The notes beneath the pieces were generated by a model, which worked only from the letters and a program-made list of their open reading frames with translations, was not told the DNA's origin and did not search any database. Shown here piece by piece: positions 52,401-62,480 of a DNA stretch of 64,000 nucleotides. The position numbers and the translations under genes are program-made. Origin of the DNA: Triops longicaudatus (Eukaryota > Arthropoda > Branchiopoda > Notostraca > Triopsidae); assembly GCA_022885665.1 (NCBI GenBank), contig JAGQDJ010000039.1:124001-188000 (forward strand), in the 5' to 3' direction. Each line of letters starts with the position of its first letter. Position 1 is the stretch's first letter.

Positions 52401-54324
52401 GGAAATGTCTCCTTATAAAAATGTTGCTTGCTCTGACTTTAGGTCTTAATTAAATTAGCTAAATGTTTGTGTTGTATTACTGTTTTTTTTTCTTTCGTTT
52501 TAGCGGAGTATACGCACATAAGTTTAAGCGACTTGGACGTGATTGCGACGTTGGGTGTGGGAGGTTTTGGTCGGGTTGAACTCGTGCAATATATTTACGA
52601 CCAGAATCAAACGTTTGCGCTGAAATGTCTCAAAAAGCAGCATATAGTCAACACTCAGCAGCAAGAGCATATTTACAGTGAAAAGATGATAATGATGTCG
52701 TGCCGAAGTCCGTTCATTGCACGGTAAGCTCTCTTTTTGACTGGAGATTAAATCACCTGTTAATGAAAATGAACACTGTTTTACTGCCGACTCGTGACTG
52801 TTACGCTTTAATTACCCGTGAAAGTTAAACCTTCACGTACATCCGTGCACGCAGTGTCATTTGCATATCAAAAGTGAGTTAGACTCGCGGATTGCATAAT
52901 CTAGGCTCATTACCTACAACGTTAGTAACGTTTTCGCTTCATTAAAGGTGTTCAGATTTCATATGTAAATTATAGGTATTTTAAATTCAACCTGGTTTTG
53001 TATTGATTCGTGTGGAAAACGTGCTAATCAGAGTTGTTTAAGCCGAGTATGATACGCTAGTACGTACAGTGCACACTGAGCGGTAGTAGAATAATTTTCT
53101 TTGCCAACATTTAATTTTCGGGTTCCATTGGCTGTTGTTGTTGAATACTCTCGGAAAGTCATCCAAGCTCCATTTCCGTTCAAACAGGAATTTTAGTATA
53201 AATATTTGGCACTTAGATTGTATACGACATTCCGAGACAGCAAATATGTTTACATGCTGATGGAAGCCTGTTTGGGTGGCGAAGTTTGGACCATTTTGCG
53301 CGACCGTGGGCACTTCGATGATAACACAACACGATTTTACACTGCCTGTGTAGTGGAGGCTTTTCATTACCTCCACATGAAAGGAATAATTTACCGCGAC
53401 CTGAAACCTGAGAACCTACTACTCGATTCAAGTGGTTACGTCAAACTGGTACGCTAATGACACGCTACTCAAGGAAAAAGAATTTCTCACCTTTTTTTTC
53501 TTCGTTTCCGTCTGCACGGATGTTTAGGTGGATTTCGGGTTTTCCAAGTACCTGGGACCGAGCAATAAGACTTGGACTTTTTGTGGTACACCCGAGTACG
53601 TGGCACCGGAGATTATCCTCAATAAGGGTCACGATCGAGCTGTCGATTACTGGTCGTTAGGGATTCTGATGTACGAGCTTCTAACTGGCACGTAAGGAAA
53701 CTTTGGTGTATTATTTTAAGCCGTGAAAGAAAGAGACATAATGGGAATATTTGACAGGCCTCCATTTGTAGCGTCGGATCCTATGAAAACCTACAATATC
53801 ATTTTGAAAGGAATTGACCAAATTGAATTCCCAAGAACCATTGGTCGAGGAGCACAAGCGTTAATCAAAAGACTGTGTCGAGAATCGCCCACCGAGCGAC
53901 TGGGCTATCTAAGAGGGGGCATCGATGATATAAAAAAGCACAGGTACGGAAAATATATATTTTTATTCCCTTTTAAAGCGATTTTTTTTATTATCTATCC
54001 GTATTATTTATTAATGCATTTTATTTAATATTTATTATTATTCGTTTTTCACTTATTTCAAAATTTATCTATCTGTTTACTATTCGTAGGTGGTTTCAAG
54101 GGTTCGATTGGGACGGATTACAGCGTCGATTATTGGAAGCACCTATTAAACCACAAGTAAGCGTATTCATTTACACATTTAATACCGCCTTTGGGCACAA
54201 TCAAAATCTTACTTTTTTTATAACAAAGGTTCGTAATGCTTTGGACGCCAGTAATTTCGATACTTACGCAAAGGATTTGGATATTCCACCTGAGGAATTT
54301 TCCGGCTGGGATGCTGAATTTTAG
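43440..54324 (+). CDS. PRKG1: cGMP-dependent protein kinase (PKG, foraging/PRKG1-type)
   Basis: Fifteen exons join in frame to 901 aa: 43440-43617, 45203-45801, 45884-46044, 49696-49838, 49970-50107, 50194-50363, 51173-51275, 51597-51735, 51834-51943, 52504-52723, 53217-53448, 53528-53691, 53758-53943, 54090-54156, 54229-54324. It is a cytosolic Ser/Thr kinase activated by cGMP. Order: Ser/Pro-rich tail (1-210), coiled coil (about 211-259, dimerisation), autoinhibitory KRQGVS (284-289), cGMP site A with [14 protein letters not shown] (390-403), site B with [14 protein letters not shown] (514-527), kinase domain with GVGGFGRV (598-605), ATP-binding Lys621, YRDLKPEN (713-720), DFG (733-735), activation segment [14 protein letters not shown] (746-759), and the AGC tail ending FSGWDAEF. 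All catalytic and cGMP-contacting residues expected from PRKG1 are present. The N-terminal tail is much longer than in vertebrate PRKG1. Other isoforms with different first exons are usual in this family and could start in the large introns. Confidence 0.96.
47483..47525. repeat. Foldback hairpin in a PKG intron
   Basis: CCACAGTATAAAGGTT (47483-47498) pairs with AACCCTTATACTGTGG (47510-47525) with one mismatch and an 11-base loop. It lies in the 3.65-kb intron between exons 3 and 4 of the kinase gene. The arms share CCACARTATAAAG with the hairpin at 37929-37993. Confidence 0.65.
52131..52323. mobile_element. MITE copy, GGGTCG/CTGTACAG family (best-preserved ends)
   Basis: The left end TGTACAGTAATTCTCAACAA and the right end, which reads inverted as CTGTACAGTATTTCTCAATA, align for about 60 bp, through GACCCAAACAAAC-like and GCTAACG/CACGGCA-like blocks. 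The element is about 193 bp and sits in the PKG intron between exons 9 and 10. There is no coding capacity. Confidence 0.75.
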
Positions 54325-55141
54325 GTTCTATTACGTTAAAAGCAAAACAGCAAGTCAATTTTTCCCATTTCGTGTATTGTACATTGTCAAGGACTCTTTA
54401 AGTGAACTTGAGTGTGTTTTGTGCCTTTTAGTAAACCCTTTAAGGTTGTGTAAATGATGTCAGAACTTACAAGGGAAAGAGAAACTGAACCGCATAATTG
54501 TTTGAAAATAAGGAAGAAAGTTCACAAGCGATAGTATATGACGCACATTGTCCCTTATTTTTATTGATTGCATGCCCCCCGGTGCTGAATAAGGTACAAT
54601 TTCTAATTCAGACGCGAACTCTGCATTTCAATCATTGCAATTTAGAAATTTATTCAAAGATTTCCCTTTCCTGACACCCTGTAATAATTTCTTGTAAGAA
54701 ACTTTTGAAAATACGTATTATACGCGTCAACATGACTCGTCTAACTGGCTTTTTTTCCTGCATCGTTTGTTTACTTTATCATTCACTCGCATTAAAGCCA
54801 GAGATATTTCGATGTCTATTCAAGTCGATGCACTTCATCCGTCGAATATGAAACATTTGACAAATATGATAAGTAAAATTATTATAATTCCAGAAAATAA
54901 TCCGTTTCAGTGTACATGTAAATCAGCCAACCCAATCAAGTACCGAATTTCTGTTAATGCGTATCTGTATATTTTCGAACAATAATTTCCCCTTTTCTTT
55001 ACAGCTTTCCACAACAAAGGACAACATTCCGAATTTTTACAACCTTTTAAGGCTGTGTTTCATTTCTGTTTGTTACGCTTCTGTTGTTCTCAATGGTTTG
55101 CTTAAGCTACAAGTAATAGGAGATCTCGACGAGCTTGGCTT
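54325..55141. other. Convergent 3' region between PKG and alpha-mannosidase
   Basis: The 817 bp between opposed stop codons contain both 3' UTRs. A plus-strand ATTAAA at 54791-54796 and a minus-strand AATAAA at 54649-54654 are candidate poly(A) signals; if both are used the two transcripts overlap by about 140 bp. No other gene seen. Confidence 0.45.
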
Positions 55142-58100
55142 TCATAAAGCACTGGGAACCAGGTCTAGAATGAACGTCTTGATTTCTGTGGGCTGCAGGA
55201 CCACTTCTAAGCCCGCGAACGGCACATCATTGGAAGGCCTACTCTGTCTCGCTTTGTACAGATTAGGCTGCTTGCCAGTGGAATTCCAAGTCATACGGCG
55301 ACTGTTCTGGATCAATTGATTGCCTCCTAGAGTAGTTTCTTGGGCGGACACCACAGTAAAATCCGCTAAGAGATTCTAGAAACAAAAGAGCCAAGACCGT
55401 AAAACGCAATACTAGCCTTCACAAAAAAAAGAATATAATAAAATGGTATTGTACGGTTAAATCGATAGAAACTGGAGCTGCCAAGTCAAGCTCGTCATCG
55501 GGCTCGTAAAGATGTTCCAATCGAAGCAGTACTTTACCCCCCGTCCAGGGTTCCAACGTCAAGATTTGAACGTTGGGTGGCAAAGCTTGGCGCAGGATTG
55601 CTTTCTAACGTAAAGAGAACAAAGTTTATTTTCGCCTTTAAGGAAATACTGTTGCTTTTATCGTACTTCCATGCGAAAAGAAGCATTCCAGACTGGTAAA
55701 CTATCGAACGTGGAGATAAAAGAAAGAGCAGGGCCCGAAGTGAGCCGTTGGATAAGTGGCCTTAAGCGTGTATTGGCTGTGGCCGTATCTTTAGGACGCA
55801 CTACCAAGAAATGTGTTCCACGGGCTACTAATCCTCTCCCGTCTTCGCCGGTTTCATTCAGGGGTTCTCCTACGCCAAAAGCGTCATCCATCAAACATCT
55901 TCGGTGGACCTATTTTCAGAAAAAAAAAAAAAACTTTAAGCATGGAGCTCGCGTACTAGGTAGTGAAGACATGGGGCGACTGGGCCGGCTGTGTTTTTCA
56001 CTTTTATCCAGCGTATAAACTGAACTACAGTCCAAAGCTAATCACTGTATTTACTATAAACTAATGTGTTCTGTCAAGTACGGTCAAAACGTTATTTTTC
56101 GTTTGCGAACGAGTTTTACGATTGTACCTGAAACAACTTTCCGTGTTATTTGCCTAAGAGGCGTGTCTAATGGTCTCAAGAAATGGCTCGGCTTCTATGC
56201 CTCGTATAGATTTACCGTGAACTGTTTTCAAACCAAAGCATTGCTTACACTGTAAAAAGAGGTACCAATAAATGGCAAAAAATTACCAACTAAAATTAAA
56301 ATCGTAACTGGTTCAGCTACCAAAAAAATGAGCGTGATCTATCAAATGGTGGTGAAGTATTACTAGAAATTTGTACTTATCACCAAAAATTGGTAAGTTT
56401 TCGTTCCTATTATTGGAAACATTTGCCAAAAAAACGGTAGTTTTCGTTTTATTTTTTCATTGAATGGTAGCGTTGAAGGTTTCCGCTCCAGAAATCTGTC
56501 ACGTGTGCTCGCCTGCTACAAGTTCTCAATACAGTTAGCCGTTTATTGTTTCTCGTCCTATTTTCGAAATAAAGTTACATATGAAAAAACTTCATATGTC
56601 TGTATTGTGATGTGTAAACAGGATACTGTAGTGTTGTAATATATATAATGTTCGGAAAAGAAACGATTAAGGAACGGCCTTATGCTAACCGAACGGAACT
56701 GAGCAACAATGAAATTTCCCCTTGAACAAGCGTTGCGGCGGGTAACAGAACGCGTGTAAGGATTGGAGTGAGACAATGCTCGAATGTTGGAAGTTTATAG
56801 TCAATAGTGATGTTGTTGCCATTTGATCACTTTTTGATTTTAAGAGAACTGCTCGTCATTGCAGTACAAGATTATTTTCGTGACTAGAGATACTGATGTG
56901 AGATTCGGGATAGTGCGTCATTGCTGTAATCTTTCGTTTTGTTGAATCGTTGTTGCGAGAAGTTGCTGATGTGTTATGGAATGGGTGCAATGTTATTGAA
57001 TGCTTATATTCAGTTTGTTCCGTTAAATGTTGTGACTTTATGTATTCTCTATTGCTGTTTTCATTGTTGTATCGTTGAACTGTTTAATGTGTGCATTTTT
57101 CTTACATTTTTTTTTTTACTGAAATGTAACCGAAATTGCAGTCTTGTATTTTGTTCAATTGATGTCATGGAAAGTTGCAGAATATGTTTCTCGCATTTGT
57201 ACTAATGGATGCTGTTATCTATTTATATATTTTGTATAATTTTGCGAAATGTGTGGTCTAAATAAATCTAAAATTGGCGCTAAAATTGAGTCTACTTCAT
57301 GACCAAGTTTTGGGAAATATAATCATTATTGGGAAGTACACACCATTACAAGGTGATCAAGTCTACCAATTTTTAGTTTTGTGATGTCTCATTTTTTTTC
57401 CTACAATTTTTTGGGAACATTTCTACAACCAATTATATCAATTATTGGTAGCAAAACAATCCCATCCTGCTTCTCGTGGTTTTTGTGTGCAATTTCCGAC
57501 CATTAATAGGGGAATTTTTACAGTACATGAATACAGGTGAACCTGCTGCTTGTTTACTGCAGAGTAACAATGGAAAATAAAAGAAACCCCTTTTTTATAC
57601 GTCAAGTGGCCAGACTGGATTCTGCTCTTACGTTGTCTTTGCTCATATTTTTCACCTAGATTGTTCGGTTTACAGTTCCTGTAAGATCTGTAGCTCCTAA
57701 CTTCATCCATTTAAGTTTTGTCTAAACTGCTCTGCGCCGTAATGGTGCCATGTTCTTGCCTAACAACGCGTAATTGGATTTCAGCCAGCGTCACCATCTC
57801 TTTGAACTCTATCTATCAAGACTAATTTTATGAGCAGCACGGAATTTCACCATAGCAGTATCGTTGAGTTTTCTGTGCGCTCTTTAGGGCGAGGCAATAT
57901 AGAAGGATTTCTGTATGATGTAATTTCTTACCATGAGTTCAATTTGTCCGTCTTTTAAGCTAGTTCCTCCTTGGGCGCGATCGGTAACCAAAGCTACCAA
58001 GGTTTTCTCCGAATCTTGGATGTATATATGCGAATTGATCGGGTAATAGTTGCCAGACACGGGTTCGGTGACCGTAAAATTCCACGTAGGGCGATAATCG

Positions 58101-61100
58101 CGTTGGCGTTTCAGTGTTTGCCGACCGTTCGAGTCGGTGTAAAATGCTCCATCGGTCTTTAAGTTCGTAGTAATTCGGTTCACGACTTCCTTACCACGAA
58201 GATCACTTTTTTTTTTTTAAAAAAAAAAAAAAGAAAATCAGGTCAAGCTAAAGAAGAAACGGAGAAAAAGTTGTTCTGCTTAACACTTACAAGACTGGGA
58301 TGGGACCAACGGTCCATTGGATTTCGACATGCGAGTCGTTGTTGTACACGCGAACGACTTGAGACGCCCATTCGGTAAAAGTGATGTGCGCTTCTTCGAC
58401 AAGCCCGGGACCCGAATGAAGCGTTACATTAAGGATGGTATCAGTCACCGGGATGGCGTCTGCAGAATCTGGACGGAAAACGTACGCACCGGAGGCTCGG
58501 TTGTCAGGTTGGGAATTTGTGCCGCGCGTGCCGTGGTAGTACATCAAATTTTGAGATAAAGGCACGACGTCACCGTCTAAGCTGACGCTTTCGATAAACC
58601 CACTAGCGGAGAAATTTACGCGTAATCTGTCGTTGCCAATCGAAAAAGGTTCACCCATTTCGGGGGACCACTGTCGCGCCATCTTTGCGGGCTCGGGCTC
58701 CTCGAAAGCTAAGCCTTGCACGTGTAAGCTCTTTATACCCAAAGGTGGGATGTTGGACACGGCGAAGACCAAATCGTAAGTCGCATCGCCGGTGTAAAGC
58801 ACCGAATCTGGGATCTTGACAAATTGATGGTCAAGGTGCTGCCCTATAAGAGTTAAAACCTTAATTACCGGCAGGGAAACGTAAGTCTTGGCTAAATGAT
58901 AGCTTGAATGGTACCTAATATGGACTTTTAAAGAAAAGCTACACATGGTTTTCTCACTTTTAATGAAACCAATTGTTATGGTGTCACAAGTTTAGCAATA
59001 GCATGGGTTAACAGTACTTATTAATAAGAAAAAACTACCCAAACAAACTACCGTATGCCTAAACGCCACGGCATTTGCGTGAGCGCGTGCCACTCCATGC
59101 TTTTTCGAACGCTTTTGACCCGCAACCTGCGCTTGAGTTACAGATGGCGTGTGGTTAGCATAGCTCTAGTTTGTTTGGGTCGTTTTTTGAGACGTCCTGT
59201 CCAGTTTTGTGAAAAAAAAGACCCCAAACGAAGTGCCCTATGCTAACGGCACGGTATAGTTTAGAAAAAACTGACGCTGTGGGACAGTAGCGTTCAAGCT
59301 AGCCTGAAGTGGGACATACTCGCGCAGCTGCCGTGGCGTTAGGTGAAAGAGCTTTGTCGTTTTTTTTTATTATTTTGGAGAGTACTGTACACGCTTTACA
59401 CACATAGTACTGCACTGGTCTTGAAGTACTCGTCAACAAAACGATCTAAGTAAAATTCCTACGCTGTTACAAGGGTTGTAATTATTCTTTATCTTTTTAG
59501 AGCATTTCTTTTTATTTATTTTTTTTTGTTATTTTTTCCTGCTTTTCTGTTATACGCCCCGTGGCCTGATGGGTTTATTTCGTGGACGTTTTTCTGAGCC
59601 CCAAGAGCGTTGTGAGCCAAAATTTTACACTGCTTAGCTTTGCGGACAAGAGACGAGTTGAGGTTGGTAAGATTTTTTTCCAAGAACAAACGGCCATTTT
59701 GGCAAAAAAAAATGTCAAAACGCGTCACAGTTTACTATTATCATACAGTGTTTCTATCTGTTTGATTTTGGTTTTGGGCATCTCTAACGTCAAACCTTAA
59801 CATAATTTAACTAACCTAGCTTAATCTAATCTAGCCTAACCGAAACTAACGTAACTGAAACTTACCTAACATAATCTAACTTAACCTATCTGAGTTTGCT
59901 TTTCCACTGCCGTTTTAACTCGTGTTACCTAGCGACATAAGATGGATTAACGCGTTACTTTATTACGTTACACGTTCTCAAGACACCTCCTAACACCTCC
60001 TAACACAGCCAATTTATCTAAATACGTGTTTTCAAGCGAAAGCAGTGCGGTAACCCTTTCATTTCGATCGGTAATACGTTTTAAGATGGCTGTGAAAACG
60101 CAGCCTAAACTTATCAGGCCACGGGGCGTATAACAGAAAAGCACCTATTTTTTTTTTCTTTTATTCTCAGTGGGAGTTTTCATTGTTAACCAGTACCGTA
60201 CCGTACAGTTAGCGGGGGCGGGAGATAATTTCGTACCAGATCATTTCCTCCTACGAAGTTGTTCGCTTTATGATCTATTACAAACTAGTTTGGTACGAAA
60301 TGGTAGCTACCCTGCTTAACTCAGAGCCGTTTGCTTGGGTCGTTATTATTATTAACAAGTAATGCACAGTACTTACCGTTCATTTGAATGATGCTGTAGC
60401 CACGAGGGGTAGTAGGAATCCTAATAACACTGTCGACTGCGTACGGAAGGGGGTTGTACAAGTTAAGGATGAAAATAGGGTTGTGTTTCATGAACTCGCA
60501 TTGGCTAATGTTAAGCAACTGGCAAAACTGGAGCTGGGGCAATGCAGTAGTGCCAATCGGCAAAAGCTGAGAGAAGGCGTCACTAATGACTCCTTCACAG
60601 GCTTTTACACCCTGGTCGAGTCTAAGAGCGTAGTCAGATGTTACGTCTAAAACAAGAAATACGCAAGCTGAGGGTTAAATAATAAATTTTATGTGAAGAA
60701 CTTACGCTGCTTTTCGGTTCCAGTGACGGCGTCATGATGTTGAGCATACGACATTGCTTGGCGTAGGGAGTCAAGGCCGGTAGTATCCCCAAGTTGAGCA
60801 GCAGAGTGCAGTTGCTTGCACATCTGCAGAAATCTACCACTAGAGCGAACCATTCCTTTAATAGTCGGACGAGAAGTAAAGTATCCAGTCCAGAAAGCAT
60901 GTTCGTCGCTGCTGTAGGGGAAGAAGTCATCGGACTTGGATGGCCAAGCTACAGTTTCCATATTCAGTGCTTGCAAGTAGCACGAGGGGGTCGAATAAAA
61001 CATGTTTAATTTTCCACCATTTGCTTGACGAGCGTTGACATACCTAAAAATACATTCAACTTAAAATGACCGTTGTTCGTGATAATGTGCGGAAAATTCC

Positions 61101-62480
61101 CTTCTATTCACAGAAAAAGCTTTTGATGTGCTTGTCTTAAATTTAACAAATAACGAATATTGAAACTAGTTCGTCATACGTATATGCTAAGTCGTTACGG
61201 TTCCTTAAATTAATAAGGTAAAAAGGCGAGGGGCAAAGCATTATTCCTACTACGTACTTGATCAGTTTGTCCATATTCTTGTACCACATCTTCGCGCTCT
61301 GATAATTGAAGTCTTCTCCCATTGTATACATAACATTTTGGGTTAAATAAGACGCTGACACTTTGTTGGTATACTCAACCCAGGCGTCAACCTAATTGTC
61401 CCAAAACAGGCTTCATTGATTAATGAAGAGGCTTAGTATGCGTAATTCACCTTGGCAGGGACGTTGTAATCTGGGGATTTGGGATTGTCAATGATGGGAT
61501 CATCGGAGCAATTAATGTCAAAGCAAAAACCAGGTGGAGCGTGATAATGGTCGTATAAAACCCCTGTAAAGATGTCTCCCTGTGTTCCGAGAGCGCTGCT
61601 GCCTTGCCAAATCATTTCCATGCGCCTCTCAGCGTGTCGAAGGTCGCGGTCAGCCCAGTCGATCCGAGCGAAGAAAAAGCCGTCAAAACCCATTTGTGCG
61701 TAAAGGTTGGCTTGTTCACGTGAATGACCGAAAGGATCTATGTGCCACGCCACTCGAGGACGAGCGCACTCACCAAAAGTTTCATTGAGGAACCTAAGCT
61801 CCCAGATTTTAGATTAGGCTTCTCTACATTTAATGAAACATCACTGAACTTGAAACCAGAAGCCATCTGATCAATTATATCTGTGTATAAAGTTGCTGCC
61901 TCATCGTTCATGACTTGTCCTCCGTTGATAAATTCCAAACGACCTTCGTTCACCAAATTACGAACTATCGTTCGAGTTTCTTCGGTTTGCTCGTTCCACC
62001 AATCCGTAAAGAAAGCAATTTCGACGTAAATGAACCTGAATACGAATTTCAGTTTACACTTGGATACAATAACAGAAATTTAACCTGCGATTGGGATCTT
62101 TTTGGAGTTCTTCAATTACGTTGTCAATGACATACTGGACACCTGCTCTCTGAATGCGTGTTTTCGCTGTAAAAGAAAATATATAAATTTTACAATGCTG
62201 TTATTAGCATTTCACTTTCATTTTACCCCCATAGTAATATTGATCGGGAGTTTTCAGCCAGCCAACATCATCGTGGGTATGGGGTACGAGATGCACATTT
62301 ACGAAACCGGGTTTCGGAACTGGACAACTCTTCCAATGAATAAATTAATGTACATAATCAGTTGGTGTTATTCAACTCTACCTGATAACCACATGTTGGT
62401 AAGCTATGAGTTGGTTTTCCAGCGGCAAAGCTAGAAAGCGCAAGTACCAAATAAATCACCGAGCTGATCCACGACATCAT
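55142..62480 (-). CDS. MAN2B1: Lysosomal alpha-mannosidase (glycoside hydrolase family 38)
   Basis: Thirteen exons splice to 1002 aa: 62480-62382, 62329-62227, 62166-62085, 62035-61850, 61793-61451, 61391-61258, 61043-60706, 60646-60377, 58843-58291, 58205-57932, 55909-55667, 55604-55455, 55375-55142. The enzyme removes alpha-linked mannose from N-glycan fragments in lysosomes. Residues 1-21 form a signal peptide. The GH38 catalytic domain shows [11 protein letters not shown] (zinc ligands His52, Asp54), [12 protein letters not shown] with the nucleophile Asp176, and QHHDAVTGT with the fourth zinc ligand His419. C-terminal beta domains carry [22 protein letters not shown] and [12 protein letters not shown], all family signatures. 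The length matches animal lysosomal alpha-mannosidase. The gene converges on PKG. The donor of the 56-bp intron 4 (GTTCAG) is non-standard, and the acceptor before exon 10 follows an A-run. Introns 8 and 10 are packed with transposon remnants. Confidence 0.96.
56249..57524. mobile_element. Copy 2 of a long dispersed element, 1.28 kb
   Basis: Begins ACTGTAAAAA (56249) and ends TTTTTACAGT (57524), short perfect inverted ends, and aligns with 18838-21140 along its length. It lies in intron 10 of the mannosidase gene. A plus-strand open frame at 56939-57205 resembles the one at 19508-19819 in the other copy (shared KLLMCY, FV-LNVV and VELFN blocks). No transposase motif recognised; a non-autonomous DNA element is the simplest reading. 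Confidence 0.7.
59012..59204. mobile_element. MITE copy, GGGTCG/CTGTACAG family
   Basis: Left end CAGTACTTATTAATAAG followed by CTACCCAAACAAACTACCGT; right end AGTTTGTTTGGGTCGTTTTT..CTGTCCAG. About 193 bp, in intron 8 of the mannosidase gene, immediately followed by another copy. Confidence 0.65.
59197..59400. mobile_element. MITE copy abutting the previous one
   Basis: Left end CTGTCCAGTTTTGTG..AAAGACCCCAAACGAAG, inner TATGCTAACGGCACGG; right end CTGCCGTGGCGTTAGG..GTCGTTTTTTTTTATT..AGTACTGTAC. It shares CTGTCCAG with the end of the 59012-59204 copy, so the two stand tail to head with an overlapping or shared terminus. Confidence 0.65.
59541..60142. mobile_element. 600-bp element with about 35-bp terminal inverted repeats
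   Basis: The arm at 59541-59577 (GCTTTTCTGTTATACGCCCC, then GTGGCCTGATGGGTTTA) recurs inverted at 60106-60142 with two mismatches. The interior has no coding capacity but contains a degenerate CTAAC-type repeat. It lies in intron 8 of the mannosidase gene, so it is a non-autonomous DNA transposon inserted there. Confidence 0.75.
59791..59895. repeat. Degenerate CTAAC/CTAAT-type short tandem repeat
   Basis: About 100 bp built from imperfect units such as TAACCTA, TAATCTA, TAACTTA with a period near 5 or 10. It resembles the CCTAA strand of the arthropod-type TTAGG telomere repeat but is far from exact. It lies inside the 59541-60142 element. Confidence 0.5.
60228..60301. repeat. Small inverted repeat, ATTTCGTACCA arms
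   Basis: ATTTCGTACCA (60228-60238) and its exact complement TGGTACGAAAT (60291-60301) bound a 74-bp stretch between the 600-bp element and the MITE terminus in mannosidase intron 8. It is possibly a tiny foldback insertion. Confidence 0.5.
60313..60370. mobile_element. MITE terminus next to mannosidase exon 8
   Basis: GTTTGCTTGGGTCGTTATTA..AAGTAATGCACAGTAC matches the right end of the MITE family. The matching left end is not recognisable, so only one terminus or a strongly diverged copy remains. It ends within a few bases of the 5' splice site of exon 8 (60377). Confidence 0.55.

Noticed and set aside
59791..59895. Interstitial telomere array
   Set aside because: Units are too degenerate to call TTAGG repeats; kept only as a degenerate short repeat.
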